NCBI GenBank assembly: GCA_047608075.1
Contig: JBLKRX010000005.1
Coordinates: 124,001 to 188,000 of the forward strand
Direction: 5' to 3'
Origin: Ferdinandcohnia humi_A
GTDB lineage: Bacteria > Bacillota > Bacilli > Bacillales > Bacillaceae_L
Length of the DNA stretch: 64,000 bases
Position numbers and translations under genes: made by a program. Each line of letters starts with the position of its first letter. The stretch's first letter is position 1. The notes below the pieces were generated by a model, which was not told the DNA's origin, did not search any database, and saw only the letters and a program-made list of their open reading frames with translations. Positions 8,656-16,574 of the stretch are shown piece by piece.

Positions 8656-8916
8656 TTATCTGCTTTTTACAAGCATGCTGACAGCCTCTTTTACTAAATC
8701 ATCACTATTTTCTCCATTTTCTTCTGCTCTTCTTACACACTCAATCAAATTGGTACTCACTAAAACTCCGATTGTACGGTCAATTGCTGTTCTACTAGCA
8801 GACAACTGAGTAATGATATCCTTGCAGTCTTTTCGTTCTTCCATCATCCGTAAGATACCTCTTATTTGACCTTCAATTCTTTTTAAACGATTCTTCGTCT
8901 GAACATCATATTCCAT
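8656..8916 (-). CDS. cstR: CstR-type persulfide-sensing repressor
   Basis: This 86-residue CsoR-family (DUF156) repressor has cysteines at residues 31 (KDCKD) and 60 (LIECV), the same positions as the persulfide-sensing pair of Staphylococcus CstR. It lacks the histidine ligand between them needed for copper, so a persulfide sensor is more likely than a copper sensor. I place the start at ATG 8916 behind GGAGGTG; an in-frame upstream start at 8964 would give a 16-residue extension without a site. Its own promoter (9011-9039) carries an operator, so it should repress itself and the island. Confidence 0.85.
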   Translation of the reverse strand: MEYDVQTKNRLKRIEGQIRGILRMMEERKDCKDIITQLSASRTAIDRTIGVLVSTNLIECVRRAEENGENSDDLVKEAVSMLVKSR

Positions 8917-9010
8917 AGTGGCACCTCCATTTCTTTGTAATATAAGCAAAATCCTTTTATTCATATGTTTCTAGCCATTGTAGAAACTAGGTTTGTGATT
9001 CGATAGACCT

Positions 9011-9039
9011 ATCATATACCCCACTAGGTATATTGTCAA
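9011..9039 (-). promoter_or_regulatory. cstR promoter with internal operator
   Basis: On the minus strand TTGACA (9034-9039) and TATGAT (9011-9016) are separated by 17 bases. The ATACCCCACTAGGTAT operator (9016-9031) fills the spacer, so repressor binding would block polymerase directly. Confidence 0.75.
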
Positions 9040-9076
9040 CAAGGCAATGTTTATTTTTCTACCTAACATCTAAACC

Positions 9077-9457
9077 TTAACAAAACTGCTCTATGTTATT
9101 ACGATTGTAACTCTTATCACATATCTCTTCGAATAACGAATAACTGACTACTTTAAATCCTTTTTTGCGTAATATACGAGTTCCAACATTTTTCTCCAGA
9201 GCATTTGACGATATTAGGTGAATCGTTTGATAAGGAATGTCCTCATAATATCTATTTAAATAACCAACTGGAATGTTAATTGCTCCCTTTATTGGTTGTT
9301 TATAGGTAACGTTATAATCCCTAATATCAATTATTATCCTGCTACTATCCTTACTAATATCACTTATTTCAAGATATGACATACGCAGAACAGGAATGTA
9401 TCTATTATATAAACCTATCAAGATAGGTATACCTAATAATATAAAAACAAAATTCAT
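9077..9457 (-). CDS. Membrane-anchored rhodanese-like protein lacking the catalytic cysteine
   Basis: A hydrophobic N-terminal helix (MNFVFILLGIPILIGLY) leads into a rhodanese-like domain with IIDIRDYNV and INIPVGYLN. Where active rhodaneses have a cysteine loop, this protein has LISSNALEKN, so it is probably not a sulfurtransferase. It resembles the anchored rhodanese at 7408-7776 and may have a structural or regulatory role. I chose the ATG at 9457; a TTG start at 9502 is possible. Its promoter (9508-9536) contains a CstR-type operator. Confidence 0.7.
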   Translation of the reverse strand: MNFVFILLGIPILIGLYNRYIPVLRMSYLEISDISKDSSRIIIDIRDYNVTYKQPIKGAINIPVGYLNRYYEDIPYQTIHLISSNALEKNVGTRILRKKGFKVVSYSLFEEICDKSYNRNNIEQFC

Positions 9458-9507
9458 CAAGATACTCACACTCTCCCTTATTTGACAAGGAGCAATTAAC
9501 AAGTCAC

Positions 9508-9536
9508 ATTTTATACCCCCTATAGTATATTGTCAA
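9508..9536 (-). promoter_or_regulatory. Promoter with internal CstR-type operator
   Basis: TTGACA (9531-9536) and TAAAAT (9508-9513) are 17 bases apart on the minus strand. The spacer holds ATACCCCCTATAGTAT, a looser copy of the operator. Confidence 0.7.
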
Positions 9537-9540
9537 TTAA

Positions 9541-9572
9541 AAAGGAGATATAAACTGGTTTTACATCTCCTT
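9541..9572 (-). terminator. Intrinsic terminator of the DUF302 gene
   Basis: AAGGAGAT pairs with ATCTCCTT, and a run of T follows on the minus strand. It separates the DUF302 gene from the next promoter. Confidence 0.75.
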
Positions 9573-9587
9573 CATTTCTTATTTATT

Positions 9588-9977
9588 TCATACGATACTC
9601 TTATCAATGCACCCAATTAAACGGTGCTCGATATCCTTGGCAAGTTCCTTTATCTTATCGTCATTCACCATACTCACTAATGCTGTAGGCCTCGGCATAC
9701 CAATTTTTGTTTTACCCTGATCAGAATAAACAACAATTTTACAAGGTAGAAAGTACCCAACCATCTGATTTTCACTAAGTATTCGTTGGGCTTCATGTGG
9801 ATTACATACTTCTAAGACTTTATAATCCTGTTTAAATTCTAATCCCTTTTCTTGTAACTTGCCTTTAATATCAAATTCCCATAGCACACCAAATTTCTCT
9901 TCCTTTAAAGTTTCCTCCAATGAGGTTATGGCTGTTTGGATATCATTCTTAGTTTCAACAGTGTAGTCAAATTGCAT
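9588..9977 (-). CDS. DUF302 family protein
   Basis: This 129-residue protein matches the DUF302 fold. It has an N-terminal FDYTVETKNDIQTAITSLEE, and a central LEVCNPHEAQRIL and YFLPCKIVVY containing two cysteines. DUF302 proteins often accompany sulfur oxidation and TusA/rhodanese genes, but no activity is established. It is probably the first gene of the island, with its own terminator downstream. It starts at ATG after AGGAGGTAATGCC. Confidence 0.8.
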   Translation of the reverse strand: MQFDYTVETKNDIQTAITSLEETLKEEKFGVLWEFDIKGKLQEKGLEFKQDYKVLEVCNPHEAQRILSENQMVGYFLPCKIVVYSDQGKTKIGMPRPTALVSMVNDDKIKELAKDIEHRLIGCIDKSIV

Positions 9978-10486
9978 GGCATTACCTCCTTATATTGTCT
10001 CTCTAAAAACTGCTACACTAAAAACATTGACGAGAAAGAAAGGCATAATAAAGGTTTTTATTCCCCGGATCTCCCACCGATATAAAACCGGCTTATATGA
10101 GGCCGATTCTTTTATATTTGGCTAAAAATCGGTCTAAAATACACATTAGAATTGATTTAAGATATTTACTAATGGTGAGTTACAAAGAAGATTGTTATTC
10201 AAAGAAAAAAGGGCATTTTCTAAGGATAAGAAGTAGGTGATTTTATATACAAACTTTACAATCCCAATTTGGAAATTGTGTATCTTTATTGATTCTAATA
10301 CTTATATCTGATAGTTCATTTAAATTCTCTTAATGATGTCAGATACCCTTCTATAAACTAATTGTAGTTCACAACATAAAAGATTAAATAACTAACATTC
10401 TTTTAAGAAAGATATGAGGTTTTTTATTTCATATTTTTGACATTCATTGCTAAGTTCATTAATATTTATCTTTGAGGTGAGTAATA
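9978..10486. other. Intergenic region with a hairpin and a promoter
   Basis: I see no gene here. CCGATATAAAA (10077-10087) pairs with TTTTATATTTGG (10110-10121) around an inner CCGGC/GGCCG stem. A good plus-strand promoter, TTGACA (10437-10442), 17 bases, TAATAT (10460-10465), serves the lipoprotein gene. Confidence 0.6.
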
Positions 10487-11071
10487 GTGAAAAGAAAAAA
10501 TATAATGTTTATTGCTGTTTCTTTGATTATTGCGTTTTCTCTATCTGCATGTGGTGGTAACACTGAAAAGGAAAAGGCAAATGAAGGGACAACTTCAGAT
10601 GAAAGTACTCAAATGGATCATGCAAATATGGATCACTCTAGTTCAGGTGAAGTTCCTAATGGACTAAAAACAGCAGAAAACCCAACATATAAGATAGGAA
10701 GTAAAGTGATTATTAAAGAAGGGCATATGGAAGGCATGAAGGGTGCAGAGGCAACAGTTGTCGGTGCCTATGATACCGTTGCATACTCAGTTTCATACAA
10801 TCCCACAACTGGCGGAGAAAGAGTAACAAATCACAAATGGGTTATCCATGAAGAAACTCCAGAGACAGGTGCAAAACCATTACAACCCGGCACAGAAGTT
10901 ACGCTAGAGGCTTCACATATGTCAGGAATGGATGGTGCAACTGCTGAAATTGATTCAGCCGAAAAGACAACTGTTTATATGATTGACTATACTCCAACTA
11001 CTGGTGGAGAAAAAGTGACCAATCATAAATGGGTAACAGAAAGCGAACTATCACCACTTGAAAACGAGTAA
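10487..11071 (+). CDS. DUF1541 (YdhK-like) lipoprotein
   Basis: This secreted protein has a lipoprotein signal peptide ending in a lipobox (SLSAC, Cys22). A His/Met-rich segment (MDHANMDHSSS) follows, then two DUF1541 repeats marked by YNPTTGGERVTNHKWV and YTPTTGGEKVTNHKWV. YdhK-like proteins are found beside copper and other metal resistance genes, and the Met/His segment could bind metal. GTG is the start, with GAGGTGAG just upstream. Convergent TVP38 and a nearby CsoR-type repressor fit a metal-stress region; a second Lgt is encoded at 14370-15170. Confidence 0.85.
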   Translation: MKRKNIMFIAVSLIIAFSLSACGGNTEKEKANEGTTSDESTQMDHANMDHSSSGEVPNGLKTAENPTYKIGSKVIIKEGHMEGMKGAEATVVGAYDTVAYSVSYNPTTGGERVTNHKWVIHEETPETGAKPLQPGTEVTLEASHMSGMDGATAEIDSAEKTTVYMIDYTPTTGGEKVTNHKWVTESELSPLENE

Positions 11072-11091
11072 TGTTTTAATAAATGCAATAG

Positions 11092-11127
11092 AAAGAGCAT
11101 ATTCCAAATGGAACTGCTCTTTTTTTA
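11092..11127 (+). terminator. Intrinsic terminator
   Basis: AAAGAGCA and TGCTCTTT form the stem, followed by a run of seven T. It ends the lipoprotein transcript. Confidence 0.85.
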
Positions 11128-11213
11128 TAATCACACTTTAAATCTCAGGGTTTTCTACCAATTCATGTTCACATATAATGATTTGTTTCCCTTAGAGATA
11201 CTAAATAAACTTA

Positions 11214-11771
11214 TCATGAATTAGCCTTAATGGTTTTCCTTAACAGGTACAACAAAAGGTATATGGAAATCCCAGTTAATATGATTTTCCCCTGCCATGT
11301 AAATTCAGTAATTTGCAAGACTGAGTATCCCTCAATAATTAATGCAGGTATTTTCCCAAGTGAACTAGCAAGTGAGAATAGTATTAAAGATACTTTTCCC
11401 ATAGCCGAAAATAAATTAATTACCCCCGATGGGATAAACGGGAGCAACCTCAAGGAAAGAATAAGAAGAAAGGCTTTTTTTCCTTCTGCCTCTAATAATC
11501 TTTTGACCTTTGGAATCCCCGCCATAGAAATTGCCTTCGGTAATTTCTTAAAACCCTGCCGATACACATAAAAAGAAACAATTGCACCTAATGCCTCTCC
11601 CACAAATGAAATAGCCAGACCGTACCAAAAACCGAAAAAAATAATATTTGCAGCGGTTAAAAACACACTTGGGATAACACCAGCAAGGCTAATAAAAATA
11701 TTAATTAACAAACTTATTATAATTGCAAAACTAGCATACTTCTCAAAGTAAAAAAGTACTTGCTCTTCCAT
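11214..11771 (-). CDS. TVP38/TMEM64 (VTT domain) membrane protein
   Basis: This protein of about 185 residues has five or so hydrophobic segments and the VTT/SNARE-associated core (FLTAANIIFFGFWYGLAISFVGEALGA in pieces, then LRLLPFIPSGVINLFSA). These proteins are DedA-related and are implicated in lipid scrambling or envelope homeostasis. Either ATG 11783 or ATG 11771 could start it; GGGGGTC precedes the second. A separate DedA protein is encoded at 22899-23516. Confidence 0.8.
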   Translation of the reverse strand: MEEQVLFYFEKYASFAIIISLLINIFISLAGVIPSVFLTAANIIFFGFWYGLAISFVGEALGAIVSFYVYRQGFKKLPKAISMAGIPKVKRLLEAEGKKAFLLILSLRLLPFIPSGVINLFSAMGKVSLILFSLASSLGKIPALIIEGYSVLQITEFTWQGKIILTGISIYLLLYLLRKTIKANS

Positions 11772-12070
11772 TTTGACCCCCATACTTGTTTAACTTCTTT
11801 GTTTTTATATTATCATTTTAAAGTAAATTTATAATGAATTTCTTCATTTTTAAAAAAAGACACGGGCCAATATTTATTAATGATAGTAACCTTTTAGAGA
11901 ATTAACAGTTAACCATTCCACACGGTTTTAAAATAACGTTTGATTTATAATATTTCCCGTCTCAACTATTGGCCAACCCTTAGTTTACTCACTGTTGGAT
12001 ATTTGAAAGTTTGGAAATATTCAATTGACCTTTTTTGTATAATCACTTAAACTTTTTTATATAAAATATC

Positions 12071-12082
12071 CCCCCTAGGGGG
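12071..12082. promoter_or_regulatory. CsoR-family operator
   Basis: CCCCCTAGGGGG is a perfect 12-bp palindrome 16 bases before the repressor start codon and just downstream of a TATAAA box. G/C-tract palindromes are typical targets of CsoR/RcnR-type repressors. Confidence 0.7.
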
Positions 12083-12098
12083 TTAAAAGGAGGAAGAA

Positions 12099-12368
12099 AT
12101 GTCTGATCATCATAAACATAGAAAAAGTATTGTGAACCGTCTTGCAAGAATTGAGGGACATGTTCGTTCTGTAAAGGAAATGGCCAAGGATGACCGTGAT
12201 TGTAGCGATTTGCTTATACAAATAGCGGCTATACGTTCGGCTCTAGATAATTGCGGAAAACTGATATTAAAAGATCACTTAGAAGGATGTGTCACCGAAG
12301 CCATAATTAAGGGGGATAAAGAGGTATTAAAGGATTTAAATGATGCAATAGACAAATTTATTAGATAG
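12099..12368 (+). CDS. CsoR-family metal-sensing repressor
   Basis: This 89-residue DUF156 protein has Cys35, His60 and Cys64 (RDCSD; KDHLEGC), the C-H-C ligand set of copper CsoR. It also has extra N-terminal histidines (SDHHKHR), as in nickel sensors such as InrS, so the metal is uncertain. It differs clearly from CstR at 8656-8916, which lacks the histidine ligand. AGGAGG precedes the ATG. A MATE pump gene follows by 11 bp, and the palindrome at 12071-12082 should control both. Confidence 0.85.
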   Translation: MSDHHKHRKSIVNRLARIEGHVRSVKEMAKDDRDCSDLLIQIAAIRSALDNCGKLILKDHLEGCVTEAIIKGDKEVLKDLNDAIDKFIR

Positions 12369-12379
12369 GGAGAAACTTA

Positions 12380-13738
12380 ATGGTTGAGAATATTAAATAC
12401 TCACAAAAAGATATTTTAAAAATGATTATGGTTCTCGCTATACCTGCAATAATCGAAAACTTCTTTCAAACTATTTTAGGTTTTGTTGACACATTTTTTG
12501 TTGCCCAAATTGGGATTAATGAAGTTACTGCACTAGGAGTGACAAATGCCATACTTGCAATTTATTTAGCAATATTTATGTCAATTGGAGTGTCTACTAA
12601 TGTTTATATTGCAAAATATCTAGGTTCAAATCAAATTGAGAAAGCAGGTAAGATAGCCCAACAATCAATCTTATTAAGTGTGATTATAGGACTATTATTT
12701 GGAATCATCACCTTCTTCTTTGCTGCACCACTTTTGAAACTTATGGGAATAGAAAACTCTGTATTAAACCAAGGTGTTATGTATTTTAAAATCGTTGCTA
12801 TACCCTCTGTACTAATTTCATTAATGTTTGGTTTAAGTAGTATATTAAGAGGGACTAAAGATACCAAAACACCAATGAAAGTAACTATATTTATCAATAT
12901 TGTTAACATTATTTTGGACTACGTCTTTATCTTTGGCTTTTGGTTGATTCCTTCCTTTGGTCTTGCTGGAGCCGCGTGGGCAACAGTTATCGCTAGACTA
13001 ATAGGAGTAATACTACTTTTATTCCATCTAAAAAGATCAAAAGTCGGGAGTGTAATAAATTTATCAAAATGGTCTTGGGATAAAGAACAACAAAAAGAAC
13101 TTATTAAACTGGGGACACCAGCCATGGCTGAACGTCTAGCAATGAGAATTGGGCAGGTCTTGTACTTTGGATTTATAGTCCAACTTGGGACTAATACTTT
13201 TGCGGCTCACCAAATTGCAGGTAATATAGAGGTTTTTTCCTATATGATAGGTTATGGGTTTGCAACAGCAGCAACCACTTTAATTGGTGAAGTGTTAGGC
13301 TCTAGGCAATATGAATTAGCAAAAAAAATAGCCTATTATTCTACTTTACTAGGTGTAGGTGTCATGTCAATTTTCGGATTGTTTTTATTTGTATTTGGGG
13401 AGTGGACTGCTTCATTTTTTACCAATGATGTCTTTGTAATTCAACAAATTACAATCGCATTAAAGATTGACGCATTTATTCAACCAATTCTAGCCATTGT
13501 TCTTATCCTAACAGGGGCATTCCAAGGAGCGGAAAATTCTAAATATCCCTTCTATCTCACAACAATTGGCATTTGGCTTCTTCGGACAGTTGGTGTTTAT
13601 GTATTAGGTATATGGCTTGGAATGGGTATCGCTGGAATATGGATCGCAATAGGTTTAGACAACCTATTCAGGGCAATTCTGCTTTTCCTTAAAATTCACA
13701 ATAATAAATGGGTTAGATCTACAGAACTAAATGTTTAA
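12380..13738 (+). CDS. MATE family efflux transporter
   Basis: This 452-residue protein with 12 hydrophobic segments has the two homologous halves of MATE/NorM exporters (IPAIIENFFQTILGFVDTFFV in pieces at the start, GTPAMAERLAMRIGQ at the start of the second half). MATE proteins export organic cations with Na+ or H+ exchange. The gene directly follows the metal repressor, with 11 bp between them and a GGGAG ribosome site, so the pair looks like a sensor-exporter operon. The cargo is not evident, and metal export by a MATE protein would be unusual. Confidence 0.9.
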   Translation: MVENIKYSQKDILKMIMVLAIPAIIENFFQTILGFVDTFFVAQIGINEVTALGVTNAILAIYLAIFMSIGVSTNVYIAKYLGSNQIEKAGKIAQQSILLSVIIGLLFGIITFFFAAPLLKLMGIENSVLNQGVMYFKIVAIPSVLISLMFGLSSILRGTKDTKTPMKVTIFINIVNIILDYVFIFGFWLIPSFGLAGAAWATVIARLIGVILLLFHLKRSKVGSVINLSKWSWDKEQQKELIKLGTPAMAERLAMRIGQVLYFGFIVQLGTNTFAAHQIAGNIEVFSYMIGYGFATAATTLIGEVLGSRQYELAKKIAYYSTLLGVGVMSIFGLFLFVFGEWTASFFTNDVFVIQQITIALKIDAFIQPILAIVLILTGAFQGAENSKYPFYLTTIGIWLLRTVGVYVLGIWLGMGIAGIWIAIGLDNLFRAILLFLKIHNNKWVRSTELNV

Positions 13739-13850
13739 ATAAATGACCATTGGAGACAGGGGGAACTATGTCCCATATAGAACAAGGTAAAGGAAGTATT
13801 TTTTATAGGTACAAACAAAATGTACAGTTCCTTTAATTTTAAAACAAATA

Positions 13851-13894
13851 GGGCTTTCCCATAAGTCATAACAAATAACTTGTAGGGAAGCCCC
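13851..13894. terminator. Bidirectional terminator
   Basis: GGGCTTTCCC pairs with GGGAAGCCC. It lies between the convergent MATE and DUF202 genes. Confidence 0.75.
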
Positions 13895-13960
13895 CTCTTA
13901 TCATATTTCCCATTACTTAACTATAGAAGATTAATAATGATTATTAAAACCCTTAGCACT

Positions 13961-14365
13961 TTAAAACTTTATCAATAAGAAGTAGATTATAACCATAATT
14001 ATTAATGTAATCATTAGAGTAGAGACCATCGTTATTTGAGTATTCGAAGGATTGAACCTTTCTTCTAAAATCTGGCGTTTCTTTTTAGTGTAATTTTTTG
14101 TTGCTAAAAGAATGACTGCAATTCCAAGAATACATGCAAATATCCCTAAAATTATACTGATCATATCTATAGTTGGATTCCTTCTAACACCAATCGTAAA
14201 ATGCAAACTTGTTGTTAGAAACCCTACGCCAACAATTGAAACTACGGTTCTTATCCATGCCAAATATGTTCTTTCATTCGCTAAATGCTGTTGGGCATAC
14301 TTTAATTGATTATTTTCATTTATTAAGTACTTTTGTTCTTGCTTATCTTTTTGCTTTATACTCAT
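13961..14365 (-). CDS. DUF202 membrane protein
   Basis: This protein of about 134 residues has a soluble N-terminus, then the DUF202 signature LANERTYLAWIRT, and three membrane segments. DUF202 proteins occur near stress and metal genes but have no known activity. I place the start at ATG 14365, four bases past the lgt stop and behind AGGGT, giving a tight lgt-DUF202 operon. A longer in-frame start would overlap lgt. Confidence 0.85.
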   Translation of the reverse strand: MSIKQKDKQEQKYLINENNQLKYAQQHLANERTYLAWIRTVVSIVGVGFLTTSLHFTIGVRRNPTIDMISIILGIFACILGIAVILLATKNYTKKKRQILEERFNPSNTQITMVSTLMITLIIMVIIYFLLIKF

Positions 14366-14369
14366 ATCA

Positions 14370-15170
14370 TTACCCTGAAGTACGTATCTTGAGTCTTCGA
14401 TACACAAATACGATTACACCAATTCCAATTAACACCAAAGAGACCACTTGGGCAATACGTAGTTGTGATGTCAGCATTAAACTATCAGTTCGTAAACCTT
14501 CAACGTAAAATCTTCCGATGGAATACCAAACAAGATAACTTAAGAATAACTCACCATTCTTCAACTTTAACTTTCTAAGTACAAAGAACAAAATAACAAA
14601 TCCTAAAAGGTCCCATGAAGATTCATAAAGAAAGGTCGGTACATAATAAGTTCCATCAATAAACATTTGATTAATAATAAATTTGGGTAGATGGAGGCTT
14701 TCCAAAAATGCTCTTGTTGTTTCCCCGCCGTGCGCCTCTTGGTTCATAAAATTTCCCCATCGACCAATTGCTTGTCCAAGAATCAAACTTGGTGCAACAA
14801 TATCAGCAAGTTTCCAAAAAGAAATATTTTTCTTTCTTGTATAAATGATTGCAGTTAAAACGGCACCAATCAACGCACCGTGTATAGCAATTCCACCTTG
14901 CCATATGGCAATAATTTGAGACGGATATTGTGAATAATGCTCCCACTCAAATGCTACATAATAAATTCGTGCACAAATGATTGCAACTGGTGCGGCAATC
15001 ATAATGAAGTCAATTATAATATCTTTATCCCATCCTAAACGATTAGCCTCCCGTGTCGCTATCCATAACCCTAGTATAATTCCACAAGCAATGATAATAC
15101 CGTACCAATGAACGGATATTGGTCCGAGTTCAATTGCTATAGGGTTTAATGCTTGTACATTATTAGACAT
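14370..15170 (-). CDS. lgt: Prolipoprotein diacylglyceryl transferase
   Basis: This 266-residue Lgt has about seven membrane segments. It has IHGALIG and the signature GRWGNFMNQEAHG, followed by a late conserved GRFYVEGLRTDSL. Lgt transfers a diacylglyceryl group from phosphatidylglycerol to lipobox cysteines at the membrane. An accessory copy makes sense beside the DUF1541 lipoprotein at 10487, whose maturation needs this step. ATG 15170 sits behind GGGAGG; an in-frame start at 15215 is less likely. Confidence 0.9.
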   Translation of the reverse strand: MSNNVQALNPIAIELGPISVHWYGIIIACGIILGLWIATREANRLGWDKDIIIDFIMIAAPVAIICARIYYVAFEWEHYSQYPSQIIAIWQGGIAIHGALIGAVLTAIIYTRKKNISFWKLADIVAPSLILGQAIGRWGNFMNQEAHGGETTRAFLESLHLPKFIINQMFIDGTYYVPTFLYESSWDLLGFVILFFVLRKLKLKNGELFLSYLVWYSIGRFYVEGLRTDSLMLTSQLRIAQVVSLVLIGIGVIVFVYRRLKIRTSG

Positions 15171-15432
15171 ACATACCTCCCAAAAAAGTATTTTTTTCAA
15201 TTGTAATTGTAACATAGAAAATTTGTAGTTTTGAAATAAACATTCTAAACTAGAACCACCCTGTATTATGAAATTTTGAAGTTTGGTTTATATAGGTATA
15301 AAAACCTAACAACATATTTCAATTTCATACTAACTGTTTTTCCTAAAGGAAAAAATCTTTCAATAGACACACTCGATTTCCAAATGTTAACCTTGTAAGA
15401 GTAATTTTTAATTGAAAGGAGTAACACCATAC

Positions 15433-16326
15433 ATGGGGGAAACTGAAAATTTAAAATTAGGGGAACGTGGTGCTTGGCTGAGTATTATAGCCTATATAAT
15501 CCTTTCCAGTTTAAAATTAATAATTGGTTATTTTGCTGGCTCAGAAGCACTAACGGCTGATGGTTTGAATAACTCTACTGACATTATTGCCTCAATTGCT
15601 GTTTTAATTGGGCTTAAAATATCAAGAAGACCACCTGATCATAATCACCAATATGGTCACTTCCGCGCAGAAACAGTTGCTGCCCTATTAGCATCCTTTA
15701 TCATGATGGCCGTGGGCTTGCATGTCCTTTATGATGCGTTCATATCTGCTATTAGTCCAAAGGATCAATCACCTGATATTATTGCTGCTTGGACTGCTTT
15801 ATTTAGTTCCTTTGTAATGTTTGGTGTATATAAATATAATTTTAAATTAGCAAAAAATATTAAAAGTCATGCCATGATGGCAGCAGCACAAGATAATAAG
15901 TCAGATGCCTTGGTAAGTATCGGTGCATTTATAGGTATAATAGGCTCTCAAGTTGGTTTTGCGTGGATTGACACTATTACTGCATTTATTGTTGGAATTT
16001 TGATATGTAAAACTGCATGGGAAATTTTCAAAGATTCCTCACTTTCACTTACAGACAGTTTTGAAGGGGCGGACCTAAAAGATATAGAAGATTTAATAAC
16101 TGAAACACCCGGAGTAGTCTCATTAAAAGATATTAAAGGAAGGTATCATGGAAGTAGTCCTTTAATTGACGTCATTATTGAAGTAAATCCACACATTTCA
16201 ATTTTAGATGGACACAAAATTGCAGATTTGATTGAAGATAAGTTAAAGAAGGAAAAGGATATTAATTATGTCCATATTCACGTTGAACCCGATGAAAAGG
16301 AATTAAATAAACAATATACCAGTTAA
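15433..16326 (+). CDS. Cation diffusion facilitator, manganese-type
   Basis: This CDF transporter of about 297 residues has six membrane segments and a cytosolic C-terminal domain ending in VHIHVEPDE. The metal-site motifs are NNSTD (NxxxD) in TM2 and DNKSD (DxxxD) in TM5, the pairing linked to Mn2+ export rather than the HxxxD pair of zinc exporters. AAAGGAG lies 11 bases before ATG 15433; an in-frame TTG at 15412 would overlap that site. It is divergent from lgt. Confidence 0.9.
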   Translation: MGETENLKLGERGAWLSIIAYIILSSLKLIIGYFAGSEALTADGLNNSTDIIASIAVLIGLKISRRPPDHNHQYGHFRAETVAALLASFIMMAVGLHVLYDAFISAISPKDQSPDIIAAWTALFSSFVMFGVYKYNFKLAKNIKSHAMMAAAQDNKSDALVSIGAFIGIIGSQVGFAWIDTITAFIVGILICKTAWEIFKDSSLSLTDSFEGADLKDIEDLITETPGVVSLKDIKGRYHGSSPLIDVIIEVNPHISILDGHKIADLIEDKLKKEKDINYVHIHVEPDEKELNKQYTS

Positions 16327-16387
16327 ATAGACCTCCCCTTTTATTTTAATTCTTCAAGAAAAGTAGAATAAATAAGTAAGACAAAAT

Positions 16388-16415
16388 AAAACAGTAGCAT
16401 AATGCTTCTGTTTTT
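16388..16415 (+). terminator. Intrinsic terminator
   Basis: ACAGTAGC and GCTTCTGT form a hairpin followed by TTTTT, downstream of the CDF gene. Confidence 0.65.
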
Positions 16416-16574
16416 ACTTTGTCTATAGGGGTGCTTATATAATTAGATTTCCAGAAAAGTCTATAATAATCAATGGACTTACTACCTTCGTTTCATAACA
16501 TTGTAATTTCGAAATAGATGCTTTGCTCATTTTATTTTCCAGACACAACATAGAAACAAAAATTTCATTTCTTA

